Shown here: in pieces, positions 55,816 through 64,000 of the stretch
Layout of the letters: the number at the start of each line of letters is the position of its first letter
How positions within the stretch are numbered: the first letter of the stretch is position 1
Assembly: GCF_030674635.1 (NCBI RefSeq)
Contig: NZ_CP089978.1
Location: 2,170,001-2,234,000, forward strand
Length of the DNA: 64,000 nucleotides
Origin: Moraxella sp. ZY210820
GTDB lineage: Bacteria > Pseudomonadota > Gammaproteobacteria > Pseudomonadales > Moraxellaceae
Direction of reading: 5' to 3'
Notes under the pieces: model-generated
What the model was told of the DNA's origin: nothing
Seen by the model: only the letters and a program-made list of their open reading frames with translations
The model's database searches: none
Position numbers and translations under genes: made by a program

Positions 55816-56102
55816 GTGATGAAGATGAAATATGGTGTGAATTGGTATTGAATGGTATCGGTGGGTGTACGCTTGCCGAAGCCAAACGCAATATGAGTAT
55901 GCGAGAATTTAATTTGTGGCAAAAATACCGCAATAAACGTGGTAGCCTAAATATTGGGCGTAGATTGCAACAAGAATTAGCTCATTTACATCATTCTTTT
56001 ATTGTTTCTAAGGGCGGTTCACAAGTCGAAATCCAAGACTTGATGTGCTATGAAGACCCACCGAGCATTGATGATAAATTACATCAATTATTTGGAGTTT
56101 AA
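55806..56102 (+). CDS. T segment of the G-T tail chaperone fusion
   Basis: 98 codons in the -1 frame relative to G, beginning VQLSDEDEIWCELVLNGIGGCTLAEAKRNMSMREFNLWQKYRNKRG. There is no good ribosome site at its internal ATGs, so it is expected only as the G-T fusion, which recruits tail tube subunits to the tape measure. Confidence 0.8.
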   Translation, partial: VQLSDEDEIWCELVLNGIGGCTLAEAKRNMSMREFNLWQKYRNKRGSLNIGRRLQQELAHLHHSFIVSKGGSQVEIQDLMCYEDPPSIDDKLHQLFGV

Positions 56103-56105
56103 ATC

Positions 56106-59100
56106 ATGTCAAAAAGTTTAGGCACATTAACCCTTGATATGCTTGTCAATTTGACAGGGTTTAAGCGTGGTATGCAAGATGCCGAAAACCAAACAAAACA
56201 AAGCACCGATAAAATGTCTGGTGCTTTTGGTAATTTTGGTAAAAGTGTTAATGATACCTTAGCCAATACCACTATCGGCTCATGGGCAAACGATTTACAA
56301 CAAAAATTTGCAGGGGTCAATGGTAGTGCTTTAGCCTTAAGCGGTACATTAGCAGGTATGGCAACAGGTAGTGCTGTGCTGGCTTTTGGTGCAATGTCTA
56401 AAATCGCCATTGAAACCGCACAAGCTAACATGGAGCTACAAAAATTTGCTAATCTTGCTAATAGCTCTGTGATTAGTTTTCAGGGCTTGGCAGGTGCAAG
56501 CGAATTATTAGGCATTAGCCAAGATAAATTAGCCGACCAACTCAAAGATTTTAACGAGAAATTGGGCGAATTTGCCTCAGTTGGTTCTGGTGGTGCGATG
56601 GATTTTTTTGAGCAAATCGCCGTGAAAACCGAAAAAGGAGCTGAAGGAGCGAAAAAACTCGCTAAAGAAATGTCAGCTATGAATGGCGTTGAAGCCCTAC
56701 AAAAATATGTTGATAAATTGGAAGAAGCAGGGGTAAACCAACAACAATTATCTTTTTATTTAGAAAGTATGGGGTCAGATTTAACCGCCCTTGCTCCAAT
56801 TTTAGAAAATGGCGGTAAATTGTGGAAAGACTATCAGAAAGCACTTGAACAAGCAGGGGTCATCACAAGCGAAGAAGCAATAGAGAAATCAGCATTATTA
56901 CAAGCCCAAACTAAAGCCTTACAATTACAATTTGGTGCGGTCAAATCAACTTTAGCAGAACAGATGATGCCGACCTTAAGTAATCTTATTGCGTATTTTA
57001 TGAACGGTACAAATGCAAGCGGTCAATTAAGTGGCGTATTAACTGGGCTATCTGCAGTTGCTAAAGGTGTAGCGATTGTCATGGTTGGGCTTGGCTCTGC
57101 CATTGAAGGTGTAGTACGATTTATCCGCCTTGCTGTAGAAAATTTTGCTGAATTGGGCATGACCGCTCGTCATGTATTTACAGCAATGAGCAATAATGAT
57201 TTTGATGGCGTTACATCTGCCCTAGCACATGGATTTGGCAATCTCAAAAATAATATTAGTGCTTTTGGTAATGATACTTTTGCCAATGTTAATCGCAGTA
57301 TGGGGGCTATGGGAGATATTTTAGATAGTAATACCGCCAAAGCAGATGGTTTAGCAAAATCTATTTTAGCAATTAATCAAGCAAGTCAAAACTCTGTCAA
57401 ATATAACCAAACAGGCTATACAGCAGGGATTGCTCAAAACAAAACCCTAAACGAAACCGATAAAATTAATAAAAGTACATCAACTAAAGCGACTAAAGCA
57501 GTCCAAGCAACGGCAGCACGCCTAAATAGCGACATGGAAAAAGCAATTTTATGGGGTGCAAGCCAACTTAAGATTGACCCAAATCATTTAGCCTCCGTTA
57601 TCTCGTTTGAAACAGGCGGAACATTTAGTACCAATGCCCGTAATCCTAATTCAAGTGGCACAGGTTTAATTCAGTTTATGGACGATGCCGATGGTAAAAA
57701 AGATAAATTATATTGGGGCATGACACGCAACCAATTTGGGGCGTTGTCAGCAATGGAGCAAATGCAATATGCAGTTAAATTTTTTAAAGGCAAAGGCTTA
57801 AAAGAAAATGCAAGTCTAGGACAAGTGTATGATGCGGTAACAGGCACAGGCTACCGAGCAGGAACAGAAGCATATCGGTTAAATAAAGTATGGGACGCCA
57901 ATAAAGATGGCTATATTGCACCTGGAGAATCGGTTAAATCTGGTGCTTTTAAAAAGCACATGAAAAATTGGTTTCCAAATGGTAGCGACAGCTTAAAATT
58001 AGGCGAAGCGTTAAATGAAGTGGCAAAAAATGAAGAAAAACGTGAACGAGATTTAATTAGACAAGCCCAAGAAATTTATAAGGCACGCCAAAGTATCGTG
58101 AAACAATACATGACCGATACTGAAAGAATGGAGTTTGAACATCAAGAACGTTTACAAGCTATTGCAGAAGCCTACACAGCAACAGGCACAGAAACCCAAG
58201 AACAATTAGCACAGCTTGAACAGCAAAAACAGCATTATACGCAAAATGAAATCGCACGCTACAAACAGCAGATGATGGAATTTACCAATGCTGAATCTTT
58301 AAAACAAGTGCAATTTCAAAAAACTATTTTGGAAACTCAAAAGGGCTGGTTAAATGTTACTGATTATGCTCAACGTTATTTTGACTTAATCCGTCAAGAA
58401 ATTAATTTAAGTAACCAACCGCAAGATGTTAAAAATGCGTTAATACAACAAAGCTATGCCGAGCAAAGTATCCAGCAAAATAGCGAACGTGAAGCAACAT
58501 GGGATAAATATCAACAACGATTTAACCCTACATTAGAAAATCCATATCAATCGGACATGGATTTACTTAAAAAAGCACGAGAGCAAATGCTCATTACTGA
58601 GCAAGAATATCATCAACAACGCCTTGCCCTACAGATGAATACTAGTCTAGCGATTGGACAAGATTTTGCAGGGTCATTGATGGGATTAGTCAGTCAATCT
58701 AGCTCCACATATAAACGACTATTTGCGTTACAACGTAGTTTTGCTATTGGCGAAGCCATCATGAATATGTGGAAATCAGGCTCAAAAGCATATGCAGAAA
58801 CCACAGGTAACGTATGGGTAAAAGCAGCGGCAGCAGCTCAAGCGGTGGCGGCTCAAGGTCAATTTGTGGCGTTATTGAAAAGTGTTGCCCCTGTAGGCAT
58901 GGCTCACTCTGGTATCGACAATATCCCACAAGAAGGAACATGGCTACTCGATAAAGGCGAGCGTGTATTAAGTCCACGTCAAAATGCGGATCTAACCCAA
59001 TTTTTGCAAAATCAAAACCGTTCAGAAAGTGGGCAAAATATTGTCATTAATGTTGTTGTTAATAGCGATAACTCATCAAGCGTTGAAAGCAATGAACAGT

Positions 59101-59186
59101 TTGGACAAGCGATGGGCGAAGCCATTAAAACCGCCGTGCTTAAAATCATTCAGCAAGAGAAACGTCAAGGCGGAATGCTCGCATGA
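56106..59186 (+). CDS. Tape measure protein with lytic transglycosylase-like domain
   Basis: 1026 residues, which sets tail length. The N-terminal half is helical with a hydrophobic central region (GLSAVAKGVAIVMVGLGSAIEG). Residues about 476-620 form a lysozyme-like domain (AILWGASQLKIDPNHLASVISFETGG, likely catalytic E502, and SSGTGLIQFMDD) that could cut peptidoglycan during DNA entry. The C-terminus has WLLDKGERVLSPRQNADLTQFL. It overlaps the next gene by ATGA. Confidence 0.92.
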   Translation: MSKSLGTLTLDMLVNLTGFKRGMQDAENQTKQSTDKMSGAFGNFGKSVNDTLANTTIGSWANDLQQKFAGVNGSALALSGTLAGMATGSAVLAFGAMSKIAIETAQANMELQKFANLANSSVISFQGLAGASELLGISQDKLADQLKDFNEKLGEFASVGSGGAMDFFEQIAVKTEKGAEGAKKLAKEMSAMNGVEALQKYVDKLEEAGVNQQQLSFYLESMGSDLTALAPILENGGKLWKDYQKALEQAGVITSEEAIEKSALLQAQTKALQLQFGAVKSTLAEQMMPTLSNLIAYFMNGTNASGQLSGVLTGLSAVAKGVAIVMVGLGSAIEGVVRFIRLAVENFAELGMTARHVFTAMSNNDFDGVTSALAHGFGNLKNNISAFGNDTFANVNRSMGAMGDILDSNTAKADGLAKSILAINQASQNSVKYNQTGYTAGIAQNKTLNETDKINKSTSTKATKAVQATAARLNSDMEKAILWGASQLKIDPNHLASVISFETGGTFSTNARNPNSSGTGLIQFMDDADGKKDKLYWGMTRNQFGALSAMEQMQYAVKFFKGKGLKENASLGQVYDAVTGTGYRAGTEAYRLNKVWDANKDGYIAPGESVKSGAFKKHMKNWFPNGSDSLKLGEALNEVAKNEEKRERDLIRQAQEIYKARQSIVKQYMTDTERMEFEHQERLQAIAEAYTATGTETQEQLAQLEQQKQHYTQNEIARYKQQMMEFTNAESLKQVQFQKTILETQKGWLNVTDYAQRYFDLIRQEINLSNQPQDVKNALIQQSYAEQSIQQNSEREATWDKYQQRFNPTLENPYQSDMDLLKKAREQMLITEQEYHQQRLALQMNTSLAIGQDFAGSLMGLVSQSSSTYKRLFALQRSFAIGEAIMNMWKSGSKAYAETTGNVWVKAAAAAQAVAAQGQFVALLKSVAPVGMAHSGIDNIPQEGTWLLDKGERVLSPRQNADLTQFLQNQNRSESGQNIVINVVVNSDNSSSVESNEQFGQAMGEAIKTAVLKIIQQEKRQGGMLA

Positions 59187-59518
59187 AAACTTTTGAATTT
59201 GAACAAGATTTAAACGGAAATAGCCAAAACACCAAGTTTAATGTGTTGAACTCGAATTTTGGCGATGGCTATGAACAAAATACAAGCATAGGTATCAACA
59301 ACCGTAAACATGAATTTAGCTACCAACGTACTGCAAATAAGGCTTTAATTTTACAGATTAAAGCCTTTTTTGATGAGCATAGCGGAGCGAAAGCGTTTTT
59401 ATGGCAAAGTCCACTTGACGGAAAAATTAAAGTCAAAACCAGCGATTATAAACTCAATTGCTTAGGGGGTGATGTATGGCAGATTAGCACCACATTTACA
59501 CAAGTCTTTTATCCTTAA
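59183..59518 (+). CDS. Minor tail protein M-like
   Basis: 111 residues: NSNFGDGYEQNTSIGINNRKHEFSYQRT and AFLWQSPLDGKIKVKTSDYKLN..GGDVWQISTTFTQVF, the lambda M pattern. It forms part of the tail tip, just after the tape measure. Confidence 0.9.
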   Translation: MKTFEFEQDLNGNSQNTKFNVLNSNFGDGYEQNTSIGINNRKHEFSYQRTANKALILQIKAFFDEHSGAKAFLWQSPLDGKIKVKTSDYKLNCLGGDVWQISTTFTQVFYP

Positions 59519-59541
59519 ACCTTTGATTTATTGGAGTTATT

Positions 59542-59910
59542 ATGAAAACTTTAACTACACATGAAGTTGCCTTGTTGGTGGCTTTTTCATTTCATGTACA
59601 GCAAATGTTACAAAATCATGGCGAAGAAGCCAATATCATCAAAATTGAATTTGATGTTGAATCAGGCGATTTTGATGTCGAAACCAACAAAAAAGAAACG
59701 GGCCGCCGCCGCCGTATCTCTAAATTGATTGCTGATGTGGTAAGTTGGGCAAACGGTCAATTAGATAATTTAGAATTTATCCAAAAATTAACCGTACAAA
59801 AAATGGTATGTCATTATGATAACGGTCAATATAGCATTGATTTGCTTGTCGAAGACACCACAAGCACCGATGAAACAACTGCAACAAGCGATGAATTAAG
59901 TGAAAACTAA
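59542..59910 (+). CDS. Phage hypothetical protein in tail tip operon
   Basis: 122 residues preceded by TGGAG. Contains GRRRRISKLIADVVSWANGQLD and an acidic Thr/Ser-rich tail (STDETTATSDELSEN). No family recognised. The gene order M - this - L suggests a cargo or tail accessory gene. Confidence 0.6.
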   Translation: MKTLTTHEVALLVAFSFHVQQMLQNHGEEANIIKIEFDVESGDFDVETNKKETGRRRRISKLIADVVSWANGQLDNLEFIQKLTVQKMVCHYDNGQYSIDLLVEDTTSTDETTATSDELSEN

Positions 59911-59975
59911 TTTATCAGAATAAAACAAATAGAATGGTGGCGAAAGTCATCATTCTGCTCATCTTGGGGGATAAA

Positions 59976-60677
59976 ATGTTAAATGCTGATTTTCAAAAAT
60001 TACACGTTGATGGTTTAATTACACTATACGAACTCAATGCCGAAAAATTGGGAGCAGGTATTTTACGTTTTCACTCGCATATGCAATCTGGCAATATTGT
60101 GTTTAGGGGACAAACATTTGAACCGATGGCTATGCAAGTGTCAGGCTTGGAAATGCGAACCGATGGTAAAGCCTCAGCCCCTAATATGACAATGGCAAAT
60201 AACATTAATGGTATTCAAGGGGCGGTATCGGCTTATTGTTTACAATTTAATGACTTTGCAGGAGCTGAATTAAAAGTCATTACCACCTTAGCTAAATATT
60301 TAGATGCGGTTAATTTTGATGATGGCAACCCACACGCAAGCGATGAATGCAAAGAGCAAATTTGGTACGTTGAGCAAAAAACATCAGAAAATGCTCAACA
60401 AGTCAGTTTTGAATTGTCTAATCCTGTTGATTTTGAAGGTCTAAAAATCCCTGTACGTCAAATTAGTAATTATTGTCATTGGGCAGTTTGTGAAAAATAT
60501 CGTGGCGAAGAGTGCGGTTATACAGGTACAGCTCGCTTTAATTATGATAATCAGCCGACAGATAATCCTGAACTAGACAAATGTTGTGGTACGCTTAAAG
60601 CATGTCAGTTACGTTTTGGGCGTAATAAACCGCTCTCATTTGGCGGTTTTCCTGCCAGTAGCTTATTGGGGAATTAG
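59976..60677 (+). CDS. Minor tail protein L-like
   Basis: 233 residues from ATG 59976 (GGGGGAT upstream; an upstream in-frame ATG at 59934 lacks a site). Lambda L-like start LNADFQKLHVDGLITLYELN; the C-terminal cysteines CHWAVCEKYRGEECGYTG and CCGTLKAC fit the Fe-S site known for gpL. Joins the tail tip. Confidence 0.9.
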   Translation: MLNADFQKLHVDGLITLYELNAEKLGAGILRFHSHMQSGNIVFRGQTFEPMAMQVSGLEMRTDGKASAPNMTMANNINGIQGAVSAYCLQFNDFAGAELKVITTLAKYLDAVNFDDGNPHASDECKEQIWYVEQKTSENAQQVSFELSNPVDFEGLKIPVRQISNYCHWAVCEKYRGEECGYTGTARFNYDNQPTDNPELDKCCGTLKACQLRFGRNKPLSFGGFPASSLLGN

Positions 60678-60678
60678 T

Positions 60679-61455
60679 ATGCAATTATCCGATGGATTAA
60701 AACAAAAAATTTTAGACCATGCCAAGCAATGTTACCCTGCTGAATGTTGCGGTCTTATTGTCAATGATGATTATATACCATGCCAAAATATTGCTCCTAA
60801 TCATAATCAGTTTGAGATTTGCCCTAAGGATTGGGCAAAAGCGGAAGATATGGGCAAAATTCAAGCCATTGTACATTCGCACCCTGACGGCTCAACCCAA
60901 GCCAGCGATTTAGATTTACATCAAATTGAATTGCACAGTTTAACGTGGATCATTATCAGTTATAGCGAGTTAGAGTATGCCGATAAGCCTGATTTTGCTG
61001 TTTATACGCCGTGCGGTTATCAAGCCCCACTCATTGGACGAGCCTATTATCATGGTTGGCAAGATTGCTATGCTATTGTGCGAGATTTTTATCAACGTGA
61101 ATTCAACATTGCCCTGCCTGATTTTGAACGCTCTGACTTGTGGTGGGAAGATAAACATCATCAAGCCTTGTATGCCGATAATTTTAGTAAAGCTGATTTT
61201 GTCGAAGTGGAAAATACAGGACATTATCATTATGGCGATGTGTTATTGTGCCGTGTCGGTCGTACTGAGCATATTAATCATGCTGTGATTTGGCTTGGCG
61301 ATAAAACTACGCTAAAAAGTGAAAATGTTGAACCTTGTGTAGGCAATACCATTATTTTACATCACCCTTATAACCGTCCATCGGTGCGTGAAATTTTTGG
61401 GCAAAATTGGGCGGAACGTGTGGCAAAAGTGGTTAGACATCGAGATTTATTATGA
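60679..61455 (+). CDS. Tail tip protein K-like (JAMM plus NlpC/P60 domains)
   Basis: 258 residues from ATG 60679, directly after L. The N-terminal JAB/MPN domain shows E in PAECCGLIV and HSHPDGSTQASDLD (metal site); the C-terminal NlpC/P60 domain shows Cys in GWQDCYAIVRDFY and His in INHAVIWLG. By lambda analogy it is a tail-tip assembly protein with peptidase folds. It overlaps the next gene by ATGA. Confidence 0.92.
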   Translation: MQLSDGLKQKILDHAKQCYPAECCGLIVNDDYIPCQNIAPNHNQFEICPKDWAKAEDMGKIQAIVHSHPDGSTQASDLDLHQIELHSLTWIIISYSELEYADKPDFAVYTPCGYQAPLIGRAYYHGWQDCYAIVRDFYQREFNIALPDFERSDLWWEDKHHQALYADNFSKADFVEVENTGHYHYGDVLLCRVGRTEHINHAVIWLGDKTTLKSENVEPCVGNTIILHHPYNRPSVREIFGQNWAERVAKVVRHRDLL

Positions 61456-62027
61456 TGAAAACAATTAAATTATACGGCATTTTGGCGAAAAAATTTGGCA
61501 AAGAATTTAAATTAGCAGTTGATAGCACCAAAGAAGCTATGCGTGCGTTGTGTGTACAAGTGCAAGGTTTTGAACAATTTATGCTCAATGCTCATTTACA
61601 AGGTTTACGTTTTGCAGTCTATCATGATGATGTCAATATTGGCGAAAATGAATTAGACATGGCTCATTCATCAAAAGTGATTAAAGTAGTGCCTGTGGTG
61701 GAAGGTGCAGGGGGCGATAATGGCTTAATGCAAACTATTCTGGGAGCGGTGCTAATCGTGGTCGGTATTGTGGGGAATATTTACGGCGGTTGGGGAACGC
61801 CATTTATTCAAGCGGGGATTGGCTTAATGGTCGGTGGTATTGCTCAAATGATGATGCCTAAAGTCGATACCCAAGACCAAAACCAAGATGGCAATAAAGC
61901 CAATAAAGGTTTTGGCGGTGCGGTTACAACAGTCGCACAAGGTAATCCTGTACCGATTTTATATGGCGAGCGTGAAGTCGGTGGCTTTATTGCTTCAGCA
62001 AGCCAACGTCCAGAAGACCAGTTGTAA
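61452..62027 (+). CDS. Tail assembly protein I-like
   Basis: 191 residues. A ubiquitin-like N-terminal part (MMKTIKLYGILAKKFGKEFKL) is followed by a glycine-rich hydrophobic stretch (LMQTILGAVLIVVGIVGNIYGGWG, GIGLMVGGIAQMMMP) and the C-terminal VTTVAQGNPVPILYGEREVGG, all typical of lambda I. Confidence 0.92.
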   Translation: MMKTIKLYGILAKKFGKEFKLAVDSTKEAMRALCVQVQGFEQFMLNAHLQGLRFAVYHDDVNIGENELDMAHSSKVIKVVPVVEGAGGDNGLMQTILGAVLIVVGIVGNIYGGWGTPFIQAGIGLMVGGIAQMMMPKVDTQDQNQDGNKANKGFGGAVTTVAQGNPVPILYGEREVGGFIASASQRPEDQL

Positions 62028-62062
62028 TATTTTTTGATTGTGTGATGTGTAAGGTGGATAAA

Positions 62063-64000
62063 ATGAATAAAATTATCGGTGCAAAATCAGGTAGTGGCAA
62101 ACAACGGAAACCTGTTATCGCTCCTGACAGTTTACAATCTAAAGTGTATATTAATATGCTGTATGGCTTATCAGAAGGCGAGATTGCAGGATTAGCCACA
62201 GGCGATGAACAAAGCATTTATTTAGATGATACGCCACTTAAAAATGCAAGTGGCGAGTGGAATTTCCAAAATGTAACGGTGGATTTTCGTCATGGCACAA
62301 ACGACCAAACGTATATTGAAGGCTTTCCAGATGTCGCTAGTGAAGTAGCGGTTAATGTTGAATTACGACATGGCACGCCGTGGGTCAAATCATTTAACAA
62401 TCTTGATTTGGATGCGGTACGTGTACGCCTAAAATGGGGAGCGTTAAAACAACAAAATGCCGAAAATGGCGATGTTAATGGTGTGCGTATTCAGTATGCT
62501 ATTGATTTAAAAATAGACAATTTAGCATGGCAAGAAGTGTTAAATACCGAAATTAATGCTAAAACATCAACTAATTATGAACGTTCACACCGTATTGATT
62601 TGCCAACAGCTCAACGTGGGTGGCAAATCCGTGTACGCCGTATTACGCCTAATTCTACATCTGAATATGTATCTGATAAAATGTACATTTCAGCCGTTAC
62701 CGAAGTAGTGGATTTAAAATTACGCTATCCAAATACTGCCCTATTGGGTTTACAATATGATGCTGAACATTTTAGCAATGTGGCAAAAATGGCTGTACGC
62801 TTAAAAGGCTTAAAAATCAAAGTACCAAGTAATTATGACCCTGAAACACGACAATATCACGGCTTTTGGGACGGCACATTTAAACGTGAATATAGCAATA
62901 ATCCTGCATGGATTTATTATGATATTTGTACTGCTGACCGTTACGGCTTGGGCGAAAGATTAAAGCCATTTATGGTGGATAAATGGAGTTTATACCGCCT
63001 TGCACAATATTGTGATGAAATGGTATCAGATGGTAATGGTGGATTAGAGCCACGTTTTACGCTCAATGTTTATTTGCAATCTGCTGACGATGCATTTGCT
63101 ATTTTGTCTAAAATGTCTGGCGTGTTTCGTGCAATTAGCTATTGGAACGGTCAGCAAATTATTTGTGATGCAGATATGCCACAAGATAGTATGTACAGTT
63201 TTAGCCGTGCCAATGTAATTGACGGGCAATTTGAATATACAGGCACACGAGCAAGAGACCGCCACACTGTGGCCAAAGTGGCTTGGGATAATAAAAACAA
63301 TCGTTTTAAAACAGAATATGAATTTGTACGAGATGAACAAGCCATTTCTAAACTTGGTATTAAATTTGTTGATATTCAGGCGTGGGGCTGTACGTCCAAA
63401 GGACAAGCACAACGTGCAGGTTGGTGGGCGTTAAAATCTGAACAATTAGAAACTCGTATGGTGTCTTTTAAAGTTGGGCTTGATGGTTATATTCCCCAAC
63501 CAGGGAAAGTGATTGAAATTTCGGATGAATTATTTGCAGGGCGAGCCAACGGTGGGCGTGTATCTGCGATCAATACGAGCAAAAATATCATCAGCTTAGA
63601 TAGAGCAATTACCGCCAAAGCAGGCGACAAATTGATTATTAATGGCGAAAATGGTAGAGCTGAAACTCGTATTATTCAAACGGTGCAAAATCATCAAGTT
63701 ACGGTAACACAACCTTTTGATAATATCGCTGTCGAAAATGTTTGGGTGTTGGATAGCAAAGATTTAGCAACCATGAAATTTCGTGTGCTGTCGATTACTC
63801 AAGATGAAAAACATCAATTTAAAATTACCGCCGTGCAATACACACCCTCTAAATATGATGCTATTGATACAGGGGCTTATATTGATGAACGTCCTATTTC
63901 TGTGATTAATCCCAAAATTCAAGCCCCTGTTACAGAAGTAAATATTGAGACTGAATATCGCACCGTGCAAGGCTTAAATGTAGCAACGATGATTATTAGC
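62063..64000 (+). CDS. Tail tip host-specificity protein J (partial)
   Basis: 646 codons to the right edge, still open. AAGGTGG precedes the ATG at 62063. The lambda J start is clear: KQRKPVIAPDSLQSKVYINMLYGLSEGEIAGL, then YLDDTPLKN, LRHGTPWVKSF, NPAWIYYDICTADRYGLGERL, and the SMYSFSRANVIDGQFEYTGTRARDRHTVAKVAW region. The receptor-binding C-terminus lies outside the window. Confidence 0.93.
   Translation, partial: MNKIIGAKSGSGKQRKPVIAPDSLQSKVYINMLYGLSEGEIAGLATGDEQSIYLDDTPLKNASGEWNFQNVTVDFRHGTNDQTYIEGFPDVASEVAVNVELRHGTPWVKSFNNLDLDAVRVRLKWGALKQQNAENGDVNGVRIQYAIDLKIDNLAWQEVLNTEINAKTSTNYERSHRIDLPTAQRGWQIRVRRITPNSTSEYVSDKMYISAVTEVVDLKLRYPNTALLGLQYDAEHFSNVAKMAVRLKGLKIKVPSNYDPETRQYHGFWDGTFKREYSNNPAWIYYDICTADRYGLGERLKPFMVDKWSLYRLAQYCDEMVSDGNGGLEPRFTLNVYLQSADDAFAILSKMSGVFRAISYWNGQQIICDADMPQDSMYSFSRANVIDGQFEYTGTRARDRHTVAKVAWDNKNNRFKTEYEFVRDEQAISKLGIKFVDIQAWGCTSKGQAQRAGWWALKSEQLETRMVSFKVGLDGYIPQPGKVIEISDELFAGRANGGRVSAINTSKNIISLDRAITAKAGDKLIINGENGRAETRIIQTVQNHQVTVTQPFDNIAVENVWVLDSKDLATMKFRVLSITQDEKHQFKITAVQYTPSKYDAIDTGAYIDERPISVINPKIQAPVTEVNIETEYRTVQGLNVATMIIS

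Noticed and set aside
55842..56102. Independent 86-codon gene after the tail chaperone
   Set aside because: No ribosome site at its ATG, and it is in -1 frame after a canonical slippery heptamer, so it is treated as the T part of a G-T fusion.
33012..64000. tRNA genes or insertion sequences in the prophage
   Set aside because: None seen on reading; only tmRNA has tRNA-like ends, and no transposase frame or terminal repeats were found.

Overview
The window is AT-rich DNA from a Gram-negative gammaproteobacterium, most likely a member of the Moraxellaceae (a Moraxella, Faucicola or Acinetobacter relative). The evidence is the tmRNA tag ANDETYALAA, a neisserial/moraxella-type adhesin complex protein, an IgA-protease-type autotransporter, SecB, and the ibaG-murA-hisG and LysM-dprA-tsaC gene orders. 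The species assignment is inference; no rRNA is present.

Region 1 (1-33011) is chromosome. It opens with the N-terminal 1197 codons of a leftward S6-family serine protease autotransporter whose catalytic triad is visible and which runs into a 16-residue charged repeat cut by the window edge. A MliC-like lysozyme inhibitor/adhesin (ACP) follows. Housekeeping genes come next: yhbY-gshB, a phosphomannomutase, gltX, grxC, secB, mutY, tag, a leftward ubiG-gph-SDR-EamA-HExxH run, glmM-pdxH, ibaG-murA-hisG-lipoprotein, def, and a rightward LysM-dprA-tsaC-mscS run. Between the phosphomannomutase and gltX lies an accessory block (8689-14215) with a toxin-antitoxin-like pair and a WGR-domain giant protein paired with a SWIM zinc-finger protein.

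Region 2 (33012-33371) is ssrA (tmRNA), and its 3' end is the attachment site of a prophage that fills the rest of the window.

Region 3 (33372-64000, continuing beyond the window) is a lambda-logic siphovirus prophage. It carries integrase and an AlpA-like excisionase; a leftward early operon (DUF551, Api92-like, DUF2303 and small genes); and an immunity region with a LexA/CI-type repressor co-transcribed with a membrane-anchored DEDDh exonuclease. Operators TAAACA-N3-TGTTTA lie on both sides, like OL and OR. Cro-like, CII-like, Rha/KilAC, DUF1376 and DnaC-like replication genes follow, then many small overlapping ORFs, a RuvC-like nuclease and a Q-like late regulator. Late genes are read from two near-identical promoter/terminator modules (45604-45691 and 50093-50178). 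The first drives a 36-codon ORF, com, an adenine methylase, HNH and terminase. The second drives the HK97-type head and lambda-type tail genes up to a partial gpJ. A leftward moron-like unit with its own strong promoter, a 21-residue hydrophobic peptide and a ribbon-helix-helix-like protein sits between the two late units.

Several genes of fewer than 60 codons were found by reading for start/stop overlaps and ribosome sites. The lambda-type G/GT -1 frameshift heptamer is present in the tail chaperone gene.
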